Source: Taenia hydatigena (Eukaryota; Platyhelminthes; Cestoda; Cyclophyllidea; Taeniidae). From it: DNA of 64,000 nucleotides. Where the stretch lies: positions 16,609,423-16,673,422 of the forward strand of contig JADWOT020000004.1 in NCBI GenBank assembly GCA_036345935.2, written 5' to 3'. Shown here one piece after another: positions 26,301 through 46,118 of the stretch (positions are counted from its first letter, which is position 1; every line of letters starts with the position of its first letter). The notes beneath the pieces were generated by a model. That model had not been told where the DNA came from. It did not search any database and was given only the letters and a program-made list of their open reading frames with translations. Position numbers and translations under genes: made by a program.

Positions 26301-26986
26301 ACGATGGTGAAGAAGAGGATGATGAAGAAACGAAGACAAAAGAGCAACACTTGTCTTCCGATGCCAAGTCCCAATACATGGTTCAATCAGCGTGGTCACG
26401 GCAGTCGCAGGCGCCAACGGTAACTGATATCGTCCGTAGTGGATCAACGAAACGTGCTTGCATCACCGCCTACTCGGAGCAACAGACCTCAGCATCCACT
26501 ACTATCGCTACCTCCGCTACTCTTCCTGCCGCTACACCGCATTATATTTTCGCTACTGCTACACCCAACGTCCCAGCTACCACTGTGGTGCCTGTGCGTT
26601 TTGCTGCTGCTCCCTTGAACGGCACTGTCCAACCACAAATCGCCACCTTTGCTGCTCCCTCCCAACCCAAGGTTGTGGCAGTGAATGCACCAGCGCAAGC
26701 GAACATTCTGCGAGTGGTGAGCCCGGTGCAGATCGCGACAGCAACAGGACCACAGCAACCGCGATATATTTTGAGTCGATTTCCCATGGGCGCGACGATA
26801 ATCAATCCCTCCACCACCACAATTGTGATGGCGCCGTCGGCGGTGCAGACGGCAGGTGTGCAGTTCGCTACTCCCATTGGAAACGGGCAGACGCAGGTTA
26901 TAGGTAACTCTCCCAACCCCACTACAAATAATGCTACGCAACAGGCCACCCTACCGAGCACTTTCGTCGCTCCGGGGTACCGTTGA
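23360..26986 (+). CDS. TBPL1: TBP-like factor (TRF2/TBPL1) with long C-terminal tail, 531 aa
   Basis: TBP-related factor that binds TFIIA/TFIIB and directs transcription from TATA-less promoters in animals; nuclear. Exons: 23360-23641, 24365-24447, 24946-25113, 25194-25291, 26022-26986. All phases agree (1596 nt). After a Pro/Glu-rich leader, the saddle domain (about residues 55-235) shows TITNVVCMAHLGCHLRLKEIA, VNVQYNP, MRLRRPYIVATIWSSGK, CTGAN, GARRIARR, ILNIMATCKLPFRVRL, SYEPELGPW and STSKMVMI. The MRLRRP, ATIWSSGK and RLxxL spellings match the TBPL1 branch and not TBP. The single last exon adds about 295 residues: a basic SRRRQRQRRRRGYGSRSK block (possible nuclear signal), a Glu/Asp tract, then Ala/Thr/Pro/Gln-rich low complexity. 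Vertebrate TBPL1 lacks such a tail; fly TRF2 is also extended. The acceptor at 26022 was chosen by phase and is slightly weak. Confidence 0.9.
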
Positions 26987-29739
26987 ATGAACGGGGCCCG
27001 CACTCCTCCTCGCTTCTCCCGTGCATTTATTCATCCCTCGCACGCCTTACTCCTCCTCCCCACACCACCAAACGCAAGGTCAATTTTGAGCTTTCCCTTC
27101 CGCGTTTTCCCGTCTACCTACTCAGTAACGCTGTGTGTGAGTGCATGCGTGCGTGTTAACTTGGAGAAGGGGAAGAAGTGGTGTTAGTACCTCCTCATTT
27201 CTGTGCGTGTGTGTATGACTAGATTTATTGCATTTCTTCTCCTCTTCGGTCTCCACCTCCTTCCTCGTGTGCGCCATCTCTTTCTCATATCTGAGCGCGC
27301 ATTGTGCTTTTTTAATCGAAAGAACAAAAAAAAACGGTAGAAATGCGAAATGGATAAAAAATAACTTGTACATCGTTGTCCATTTGTTTTGAGAGAGGGG
27401 TGTTGGTGAGGTCTTGTGTGCGAAGTTTGAGGTTTACGCACAATGCGTTTGGCATGTTATCAGCTCTCACAGGCTTCATTTATAAGGGTCGAACAAAACG
27501 ATGGGTTTTGCTCCGACGGGGTACCAGGCATTCTTACTGTCTTGTGGATCATAGCATTGGGTCCATATTTCGGGCAGTGTGGTTTCGGCACAGGTTTGCG
27601 CACAGAGATTTGGATGGGGCAAATCGTCAGCAGCGGTGTGGGAGAGCCCGAAGAGGTTGGTGCGAGTGACGATGTGCTCATTGTCTTTCGACCATATCAC
27701 CGCAATAGAGGTCTAGAGTGGGGAGAATAGGGGAAGATAAGCTGATGCTCTACGACAAATTCAATCCACTTATCTACCATTGAAACGGGGAATTGGTCGG
27801 TAAAAGGTAAATCGAGGCAGACGTTTGGAGCGCATTAAGTCAAGCAACACGTCTCCAGTGCGCAGAGGGTCTGTAAAAGCAGGCCATCAGAATACTTCTA
27901 TAACGCAATGAAGCAGCTAGGGCAGTACGGCCACCTCTGTGACCTTGACCTATACCGGTAGTTCCAACAAACAAAGTACTACGCCTGCGACAGCCATCAC
28001 AACGTAGTCAGTGCTGCGAGAAGCACCCACGATCTAACCGTACCAGTCGCCGACATTCGACGCGATTGAGGCGATGCTTGACACCAACGTCAGTGATCCT
28101 TCTTGACAGTGCATTTCGCTTCGAGTTTCGTTTGGTTTGGGAACAAAGTTCAGAATAAGTGGTTCTGCCGGCCATCAGTATGCCCGTAGGGAGGCGTTAG
28201 CACGCCAATCTTCTTAAGCAGATGTATTAGGGGTAATCTTCGGAACGAAACGTCCCAGGTGGTCAATGGTTAGTGACGCTTCAGTTGTTGATAGCTTTTT
28301 TGTAGGACATGAAGATGGGGTAGATGCCGGAGGCGGACGTCGCTCTTGGCCCATCCGTAGCACATGCACTTCTTTCACACCGCTGCAACACGCCACAGGC
28401 GGTAGAGATCGGGATAAAAGCCCTATAGGGTCGGGTCCACTTTTCGCTGCTACCAATGTAGCGTCCCGAGGCACCCTCGAAGGCAAAAGAAAGCAGAATG
28501 CTAAAGTAGAATACATATATTCAACGAAGAGAGGAAAATAAACTGCTGGCATGGCTCGGAGGCGTAAAGTGAAACAATTTAAGCGGCTTATTAACTGCTT
28601 GTTTTACGACTGTCGTAAAAGAAATTTGTAAGTAAGTAAAAATAAAGGTCCAACCCTATACACCAGTCATTCCTCATAATGGCATCATCAAGCAAGATTT
28701 GTGCTTTAAAAAAGTCTTAAAGCGTTGCTTTGGCATTTAAACAATAATATGATGGTGATGGTAGGCAGGGCGTAACCGCCGAAATAGCTAATTTTAACGC
28801 GAATCCATTCGGGTAGGCTGCGTGTTTTTGCGTTCATTTGTGATCGCAGCTGTACGGAAATTGGTTAAAAGGGAATTGGCGTTGTTTGTAGTAGTATATG
28901 GGCTTGTTTTCTACCTGCGCATTCCATAAAGTTATTGCTTCAATTTGGGTTGCTTTGTGAGGAGCCTATTGTTCCAAACCAGCTTCTTCCGCATTGCTTT
29001 GGCGATAAGGCGAAATGATATTTTAAAATCAATGCTTGTGTTTCACATCAGCTCTATCTCGCCCTAATATAATTTCTTTCAGGGCTGGACGTCTTATTTA
29101 TAGCCACGCTTTTCAGTAACTCTATTTAAAATTGGGATTTCGCTTTTTATTCCCTTTCACTTTCCTCCCCAGTTGTACTCGTCAGTGTCTTATTTACCTT
29201 TCGCTCATTATGGGCAAACAATTCTTTACGTGTTTTCAAATAGACTTTTATTCATTATTGCAGACGTTTCGCTTCAACATTGTGGCTTACAAACTTGACT
29301 ATTTCGTTTGCGAATATGGCACTTTAGGGGAGAGTGTCATGTTCTTCTTATTTTACTCGGTCTTTTGATGCAATAAATTCGCATTGACCCTCATTTGGCT
29401 TTTGTCGTTCACTTGCTTTGCAGACTCTCACGTTTTTTTATGTGATAAATGCGGCAAACAAGTTTATGTATACACTCGCTCGTTTCCACATTTTTAAGGA
29501 ATGTAGAAGTTCTAGTTTGCCCCCTTTTTTAAAGTGGCTAGCTTCGTTTTTTCAACTATGAACTTAATTCTTGCCATTTTTGTATCATTCCAACGGTTAG
29601 ATATTTAGTTTTCACACTGACCGAGGTCTAAGTCTTTTTCTCATCTTCAAAGTCCTCCTTTCGGCCCTAGAATATTGACATATTTCTTTTGATTAAGTAG
29701 TCGTGATTGAAATCGAATCTCTTGATATGCGTTTAAGAC
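26987..29739. other. Spacer between TRF2 and V-ATPase A genes
   Basis: About 27000-27370 is probably the TRF2 3' UTR (pyrimidine-rich, with TG runs). 27903-28563 is a partial LTR element. 28564-29739 is AT-rich with no recognised exon; the promoter and 5' UTR of the V-ATPase gene should lie near its end. Confidence 0.5.
27903..28563 (+). mobile_element. Truncated or permuted LTR element (LTR 3' part - internal - LTR 5' part)
   Basis: 27903-27982 matches the last part of the solo LTRs (gcagctagggcagtacgg, cacctctgtgacc, acaaacaaagta). After about 474 bp of internal sequence, 28457-28563 matches the first part (tgtagcgtcccgaggc to ctcggaggc). The two LTR fragments together tile one LTR, with only about six bases missing. 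No coding capacity was recognised in the internal part, consistent with a non-autonomous miniature (TRIM-like) element. No target-site duplication was seen. Confidence 0.65.
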
Positions 29740-38478
<8,739 letters not shown>

Positions 38479-41392
38479 ACCGAGGCGTTATGTTTGGGCC
38501 TTATCCTCTTCCTCTTTCTCTCTCTCCCTCGGCCTTCGTATTTGCGTCGGTGAAGAAGAGGGGAAATTCGAAATGCATAATAAATTCACTCTCCATGTCC
38601 ACTTTTCCTGACTCCTGAGTGGTTTGTTGTACCTTCCCTACTCTCTCTCTTGTGTCTGCTGTTGTGACTGTGATCAAACTTAAAATGCCTTACTTCATAG
38701 GCTAGACCCGTTTTCATTCTCTCTTGTCTGTGTGGTGATTGTGAGGCCACATTTGGGGTGCTGCCGATCCTGTGCCATCCCTTGGATTGACAAGTAGTCC
38801 ATTGCTATTCGGGTATGCTGTACCGGTGGCAGCGTAACCGCGTGTGGACGCTATCCAAATCAACCTAGGATCCTGGAGCCTGCAAAAGGCTGAAAAACAA
38901 CAATTCGCAATGAGTGTAAGTTACGCTTCGTCTTCAACTCAGCATTCAACTTACAACTGGACGGCTTCAGCGAAGGAGGGCTTGCCAGTGTGTTGTCCTG
39001 TGCTCGCCAGCTCTACGGGCAGATTCCTGTCCTGTGCAATGTGAACGTCTGGGCTCAGACAGGCCCTTCGCGCCCTGAGTGAATGCTGGCACAATGTACT
39101 ACCGTATCCGAGGTCGTCGCTGGCACATGAAAATACGGGCTGGTTGTTTCCGAAATGCCTTCATCGTTCATTCAGATATGCTACCAAGGATGAGCATCAC
39201 GCCATCTTGCTGTGTTTGGGATCTTCTGTGGAATAACGGGAAGTTGTGATCCATTACGCCGTACTATCGCTGTTCACATCTCGGTCAGTAGTGCTTAGAA
39301 TGGACTGGTCTACGACATGTACAAGTAATGGAATGTACCTACCTCGGTAGCATGCCCTCTCATGACTTCCAAATTCCAAGTTTTGGCCTGATTTGAATCA
39401 TCCCGTGGCATTGTCCTACACAAGCTGGTGGTATGAATTTTGCCTTATGCAGAGCGTGGTACTGGTCCTCTAGACTGAGTTGGGGCCCTTATAAACCTGG
39501 ATTTTTATGCACAAGTGCTCTGGGTCCTACGTAGGCCACCAACAAGATGGCCAAGACCCGAGGGGCGTCAGCAAGAGGTGTGACTTGTGGGTACAGGCTT
39601 AGACGCTGAGGGGTGAAGACTGCTGTAGACTGGGTCAGCGACCGCGTCTGAGCCTGCGCGTTTGTTGTAATGGATTGACCTTGGAATTGGAATGTATGAA
39701 TTCAGTCTTGGCAAATTAGAAGGGGTTAGGCGGGTGAGTGAGGGTCCAACACCCTTGCCGTTTGGGAGTTGCCACCTTCCTTGAATATTGGAATTTTTCC
39801 GAGGTTGCAGACCTTCCATGAGTGAATCTCGGGACTTGTCGTTGATTTAAGCCCCTTGGATGTACTTTCGCCTCCACTTAAGTCACCTTCTACTAATGTG
39901 CGCATTTTGCACAGGGCAAACGAAAGTGCTTGGATCTTCGAGGATGGATCATGATTTTGAGCTTAAACGTCCACCGAAACCAGCTGAATTGGACAGTCTA
40001 ATGTTACTTTCCTGGTCATTCGTGAATTCGCACTGTTCGTGCCACCTAGAGGGGGACTTTTTCACCTACTTGTAATGATTTGCCTTCTGGGACAAAGCGG
40101 CCGTCAGATTTCTGATGTTTTGAATCTCGGCTCCAGAGACAATGCGGGTGTTAAGACTGGCAACCTTGAGATAAGCTGTCACTTGACACTGAGGGGAAGA
40201 CGAAGACTGGTCTTCCACAATCTTAGGCCGATTATAAATCCTCTCCATTCTACTCGAGTGGAGGGTGCCCTCCCCAATCTAGCTTTTCAATCCATGTCTC
40301 CAAAGCCAAAGGCGTTTCGAGATACCAATTCCACAACTCGGAATTTGGTCTTTGCTCGACGGAGGGAGGAAGGGGTTGATTTGAAAGCAACGATGGCGAT
40401 TTGCGAACATTTTAGCCGGGGGTAGTGTGTCTACACACATGCTGCAACAAGGAAGTCGCTCCAGCAATTTTGTGGTCTTGAGGATGGCTTTTGCAAAAGG
40501 CGAAGCATCCTACTTGCTGGCATAATCTCAGCGAGGCATCGGGAAGTGAGGAGCTGATCTCTTCCTCCTGCCGACTTAGCAGTTGCAGGTTTATGGTGTG
40601 TTAACCTCCCTTCTCCATCTTGGCTTCAGTGTTCTGGAAAAAAGCTTAGCTAACTACTGTAGATGCATTTCCAAACGCCTGATTCTGATTGGAGGGCGTA
40701 GCGAGTCAGCGTCAATGTAAAACAATCGGAAAACCGCCGGTGGATGGGATGCGCTTTTAGGGTCGGGACTAGCTACTGCTCACATGGCTAAAGTGGGGCT
40801 TACACCGATGGACCGCTTTGATGATTGTCAGCCGGCTTTTATTACTGAAATGTTTTTGGGGGATAGGACCAGAGTGGGTGCAAAGTTCGCTGTGGTTATG
40901 CCACTAAAGAAGTTACTTGAGTGGGGATATATGAGAATACAAATATAAAGCGAGGATTGTCGCTGTCGCCATTTCAGTCTCAAGGCTAAGTGTTGCAAGA
41001 AAGCTAAAATAGTAGGATATTTTTATGGGTAAAGAAGGAATGAAGGTGCATGGTTGATGCATTTGATGTTGTTGTGCGTCACTTCTTGAAAGACAGGGAG
41101 TTTTGCCAGGAATATAAAGCGCATCGATCATGATGACAGGCTACCTCGTCAGGTGTAAAAACGCAGGTAGATGAGCTCTGGAACAAGCTAGCAATCCTTA
41201 GACTTTATGTACATCAGTAAATTCTAAGACCCCTAATCACTCAAGATGACGTGGAATTCATTCCTTCATAAGAACAAGGATTCCGTTGCAATCGTGGTGA
41301 AAAAAAATTATCTCTGTTCGCTTGTTGACCAATGCGGACACTTTTTTCTCTGCAGGTTGAGTCCATACACCGACAAGCGATATGAGCTTCGC
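38479..41392. other. Spacer between V-ATPase A and the NXF1 array
   Basis: The first 120 bp are the V-ATPase 3' UTR. The remainder has no recognised gene. Short open frames on both strands (for example near 39860-40425) lack recognisable domains and splice context. 41340-41392 is the ancestral left flank of the tandem array and resembles the array junctions only over its last 30 or so bases. Confidence 0.5.
38579..38584 (+). terminator. Polyadenylation signal AATAAA of V-ATPase subunit A gene
   Basis: Canonical AATAAA about 100 bp after the stop codon at 38476-38478, preceded by a pyrimidine-rich tract. It is followed by T/GT-rich sequence (tttcctgactcctgagtggtttgttgt), a plausible downstream element. 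Confidence 0.65.
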
Positions 41393-41581
41393 GGTGTAGT
41401 AGTAGTTCCTCAACCCTTCTGCACGCGTGCCACAACTTCAGGAGTGACTCATGGAGACTGTATTCTTCCCATTCACCAGCTTAACTGAAAGTGATGAATG
41501 AAACCGACGATCAGTAAAGTGCATGGCTGATGGTTCTGTGGCAGAACAATTGTTTTTTACTCTACTTATTGATAGTACTAC

Positions 41582-41732
41582 TGTGAAGTCCCGAGGCTCA
41601 TTTTAGAGGAAAAGGAGGCAGAATATAAGAATGGAATAGGTATAATCAACAGACAGAGGGAAATGAGCAGTCGGCATGGCCACCTCTGTAATCCTGACTG
41701 AAACCGGCAGTCCAAACAAACATACAATTACA
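41582..41732 (+). mobile_element. Solo LTR (151 bp, internally deleted) with TSD ACTAC, unit 1
   Basis: Same family as 20293-20478: begins TGTGAAGTCCCGAGGC, ends CAATTACA. It lacks the roughly 35-bp middle part (cggaggccagcc...cagta). Perfect ACTAC direct repeats stand at 41577-41581 and 41733-41737. It lies about 470 bp upstream of the NXF1 start codon. Confidence 0.85.
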
Positions 41733-42202
41733 ACTACGACTGAGGCTCTGCGACTACGCTTTGGTGGCCAAAAGCATCCAAACAGTACTGGTAGTCCGTC
41801 AGCTCTTGTGCATTGCGGATGCATAATCTGTCCTGATATTGGATTTCCTTTGGTATCCAGTGGAGTTCCCGGTTGATGCGGTTAAGTTGCAAGCATTACC
41901 AGTGTTAGGCATAAGTGAACACGTCAATTGCAGTTGACGTCAGGGATTTATAAAACGTTCTTGATTAAAGTACATTACTTTGATAAGTTTTTGTTTAAAT
42001 AGACAGAAAGTTGAATAATGAGGTCCAAACAAAACTAAAAGCTTTGCGCACCTCGCAACTTATGGAATTTTTGGTAGGCTACAACTGTACCTTTGTTTCT
42101 TGAAAAGGTATGTTAAGAGGAAGTGTTTGTATCAGTCAGTTGTTTATATTGTCTCACCGCTTTTGTTTGAACGCATCCCTCGTTATTCATTGGAGTATCG
42201 TG

Positions 42203-45200
42203 ATGCCTAGACTGAACTACGCGAAGAATCGGAATAGGAAGTACACCTATCGGAAAGGTAATGGGTTTCATGGCGACTTGATTTGCGTGTTTCACATTCC
42301 TTTTAAGCTATTTTGTGCTACATAACAGTTTGCTTGTTCTGTTTGAGTTTGGGATACTTACATTGCAATCGACTTCCTCATTCGTTTCATTAAGCACGCT
42401 AGAGGAGTACTTTTACTGGCAGGCTTACTATTTGAAAGAGCATTGGGTTTCGATTGTCGATAATCCATGAAGTAACTATTGTCCTTCTAAATGTCAGGTG
42501 ATTATGTCGATCTCGATAGCGAGGACGCCTCCGCTCGCTACCCTCGTTTCCGCAATGACTGGCATTCGGGAAGACATGTACACCGTAACCAATCACAGTC
42601 GAATATCAGTCCTGAAGTGATACGAAGAGTTATGGTTAATAACTTTCCTCCTGGCTCCTCGTATGCTCGTACCTACGTATCCCCCCAAGGCGAGGTCTGG
42701 GTCCGCGCGACCATCGCAAATGGGGCGTCAATGTCCATTGATTTCCTTAAAGAAAGTTTCAGTGCCGCCATCGGAAGCACAGTTCGAATTTACAATCTCT
42801 TAATGCGAGGGGAGAATTGCACCTTCTTTTTCAAGATACGATCAAAAAAAGTGAGTTGCTTTTAAGTGTGTGTGCTGACATGTGTTGTTGCACAATTTAG
42901 AGCTCTGTCTGCTTTTAGTGTGCTGAGCGTCGGTATTGTGCTAAAGTAAAAAGCTCTGTCTTAACAGCAGTGCGACATTGTCGCTGTCTGTTTGCCTAAA
43001 GAACAAATTTGTCGAGACATCAAGTAGAGCCTCACAGGTTCCCTGTGAGGTGAGGATAATGATGTTAAATAAAGTTGCTCTGTTTGTAGTGTGTACACAA
43101 CTGCAGGGTACACACTTTTACTCACGTGCAGTTGTAATGATTTTTGGTGGAGCGGGGGTGTGTAGGTTTTTCTTCTGTGTATTTAGCTGGGGGACTATAG
43201 CAAGGCCCTCAGGGGCATTGTCAGTCCAGTGAGCGGAGCTCCCATCGTGTGCGATATCAAACCGTGCAGCGAGCCCGAGGTTCCAATGGCTTCAGCCAAT
43301 GCGAAGAATGCTATTACTGCAACCCTTTTGCCGGAGGCTTGGATGGCAGCTCTGCGCGAGTGCTTCAAGGAGCGCTTTCAGACAACCACCAATGTCCTCG
43401 ATCTCTCTAGTCTCCACACTGATCTCACTCTTCTAAATAAGGGGTACTTTATACCTCTGAACAAAACGGTTGTTTTTTCGTCCTTCGTCGCCATTCTCCA
43501 GGAAAATGATGCGAAAGTGAGTCTTCCGTCACTTGCTAAGAGCTAATGTGCTGGACTTGACATCGGTTGTTGTGATGACAGTCGGCTGTACACTCCAGCT
43601 AAATTAGAGTGGGCTTCATCGGAAGCTCTCATTGAAGTATGAGGGTTTGAGTGACGCCAACATAGACTTTATTTCTGCTTGATCTAACTCATATACTTCT
43701 CGGTCGATCATGTTAGTGAAATTAGGACGGTGCTGGTTGGAGTTCTTTGCTTTCCGTGCTGTGCATTTGCTGGATTTTCTAACGTGGTTGTATTTGTGGT
43801 TTCCGCTATTGCGTAATCCAGCGAGATCAAAAGCACTATATCAGCCTCTGAAAAGCGTTTGGAGGTAGGAATGGTGCAAACATCACATCTACTGCGCACT
43901 TAGAGGTTGTTGACTTGTGTTAGTGTTGGCGCTTTTCGGAAATGGTTCTTTGTTTCGCTTGTAGCTGTCTGCATTGAATCTGTCGAACAACCGATTGAAT
44001 CATGTGCAACCGTTTGAGGATATGTGCAAGGTGCTGGGACCGCCGACTTACTCCTTCGAGCGGATAGATCTGAGTGGAAACCACATAAACACCTCACGAA
44101 ATCTTGAGGGGTTGAAAGCTGTTCCTGGAATATGTCACCTTGACCTGACGGAAACGCCATTAGCAGGTCGTTTATCCAACCCAAATAGTGGCAAGATGAT
44201 CGAAGCGTGAGTATGTTGGTACTGATTCTGATGTCCTTGTTAATTACGTCTCGGAATTGGTGGGAATGAGGAGGCTTGGTTGACTTGGGGTTCTTTTTCA
44301 CATCTTTCCCCGTTTTCTTTGAAATCGGTTTCAAGACCACTCTGTGGACAAGATTGGAGGAGAATGTATGATAAGATGAGGATTATGTTGGGATGTATAG
44401 GCTTGTTGAAGAATCGGCGTCTTTGGCGTCCGGGAGGCGGCATTAACGGAAAAATAGGGCTTGTTGAACAACTGGGTTCCTTATCCAGTAGGGTGTGATG
44501 TAAAAACTGTTGCAATCTTCTGTTCTTGCTTACCTTGCTATCTTCCCAAGGTTTGCTTTTGAGAAGATTATTTTCGTGGCTCCGAACGTCATACATGAAG
44601 GAACCGTTGGAGCTCAATTGTTGGTTTTCCAGCTGCTAATGCGTGAATTACATTGCGTGCCTATACTTCATTTCTGGACAGGCAAATCGTGCGAATTCTT
44701 CCCGGGCTGAAGTCGCTGGTAAGTTCTTTCTATGTGTGTGGGAGTGCGGGACTTTTGCTTTGATGTGATTCCTTTCTCCATCTACAGAATGGCAATCCAA
44801 TCAGGGTGACGGTTCAGTTTGCCATCGAGCAGAGTTCTACCGCTCCCGAAGCCTGCTGCGTTCCAAAACTACGCCTCCCACCTTCGATCCAGGGTCATTT
44901 TGGGAGTGAAGAAATCCGAGTGCCACTGCTCACGTTCTTGATGGAGTGGGTTTCGAATTTCCCACTACTTTAATCAGTGAATCTCAATTTTCCTGATTTT
45001 CACGGTGCTTTTCATTTGCAGATTCTTTAGTCGTTACGATGCGCCACAACGCGGAGAGTGTATCTACTCTTATTACACATCGGCTTCAACGCTGACGATT
45101 TGCGTGAATCCCGCCTCGCAGTTCACTGGAAAGAGTGTTCTTGAAACTGTGGACTCAGGGGGTACTCCGAATCAGAGGATCCAGCTTCTCACCAATAACG

Positions 45201-45974
45201 TGGATGATGCCTACTACAAACAGAATCGAAATCTGATGCGTTGCAAGGATGAGAAAAAACGCCACGAGTTTATTTGCCAGGGTCCAATTAACATCGCTTC
45301 AGCGCTGGGAAAGTTGCCCGCCACAGAGCACATCCTTGAGTCCTTCTGCGTCGACGTGATTAGTTATTCTGTAAGTTGATAAAGCGACACAGTCAATGTT
45401 TGTTGCATTGAAATCTAGCCGTGCTATTTTCTTTCAGGAGCACCAAATAATTTTTAATGTAACAGGTGTCTTCTACGAAAATAAGACACCTTCGGGTACA
45501 GACGCTCCTCTACGAAAGGTGCTGCGATGCTTCGCCCGGTCGATGATTCTCATTGCACCAGGAACCCAAATTCTCCAAGACAACTTAATCGTCTCGAACC
45601 CTACCGAATCTCTCATTCAGGTGACTACTCGTTTTCTCTTGTGTTCAGTCCCATCGCCTGGTTAGCTCTTGACGGTTGTGCTTTATTCCTTTTAGCGGTA
45701 CATCCGCGATGTCAAAAAGCGGGCAAAGGCTGAAGCTGAGGCGACGGCAGGCCTACAGCCGACTGTTGTCCCTCAGGCGCCCGTTGTCTCCACCGCACTT
45801 GGAAACAACGAAGAGGCAGCAGTGGTGGAGTTCCGTCGTCAAACTGGCATGAATTTGGCCTACTGTCGTCAATGTCTTCAGGAATTCGGATGGCAATTTG
45901 AAACTGCATTAGCGAGCTTCCGGACAATGCACGCTTCAGGCAGCATCCCTCAGGTTGCCTTTGCTCCAGATTAG
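42203..45974 (+). CDS. NXF1: NXF1/TAP-like mRNA export receptor, copy 1, 661 aa, nine exons
   Basis: Bulk mRNA export receptor: binds mRNP adaptors and nucleoporin FG repeats and pairs with NXT1 (p15). Exons: 42203-42257, 42498-42850, 43187-43516, 43965-44206, 44682-44718, 44788-44945, 45022-45370, 45438-45620, 45696-45974 (1986 nt, phases agree). Order: basic N-terminus; divergent RNA-binding domain (from about residue 83, VWVRATIANG, to FFFKIRSKK); leucine-rich repeats (LLPEAWMAALRECF, VLDLSSL, then LSALNLSNNRL at 247 and IDLSGNHI); NTF2-like domain (about 365-570, SFCVDVIS, FNVTGVFYE, LRCFARSMILIAP); TAP-C/UBA domain (about 605-661, RRQTGMNLAYCRQCLQEFGW). The short 37-bp exon at 44682 is supported by phase and by its IVRILPGLKSL peptide. 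An in-frame upstream ATG at 42110 would add 31 hydrophobic residues; the later ATG was preferred because it begins the basic N-terminus. Confidence 0.92.
43030..43050 (+). other. Perfect 9-bp hairpin in NXF1 intron 2
   Basis: CCTCACAGG-TTC-CCTGTGAGG, inside the 336-bp intron between exons 42498-42850 and 43187-43516. The same hairpin is present at the equivalent places in units 2 (50394-50414) and 3 (57766-57786). No function can be assigned. Confidence 0.6.
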
Positions 45975-46093
45975 TTCCCTACCCACCTCACCCCTCTGGT
46001 CGGCAATTTCCTCTTGGGAGATGGTGTTATCTGCTTTGGTGGTAGTAGTGGCAGTAGAGTCAGCATTGCTTGTGTGATTATGGAATGCGTGTT

Positions 46094-46118
46094 TGTGTGT
46101 GTGTGTGTGTGTGTGTGT
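46094..46118. repeat. (GT)n microsatellite, unit 1 (25 bp)
   Basis: Pure TG run in the 3' UTR/flank of NXF1 copy 1, 8 bp shorter than in units 2 and 3. This is the main length difference between units 1 and 2. Confidence 0.9.

Noticed and set aside
26167..27003. Long minus-strand and alternate-frame open frames (up to about 150 codons) over the TRF2 last exon
   Set aside because: They mirror the low-complexity Ala/Thr/Pro and Glu/Asp coding sequence of the real + strand exon and have no domains of their own.
42491..42850. ATG at 42491 as the NXF1 start (MSGDYVD...)
   Set aside because: The sequence atgtcag|gt is also a good splice acceptor, and an upstream basic exon (42203-42257) joins it in phase. 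The shorter start remains possible but was not preferred.
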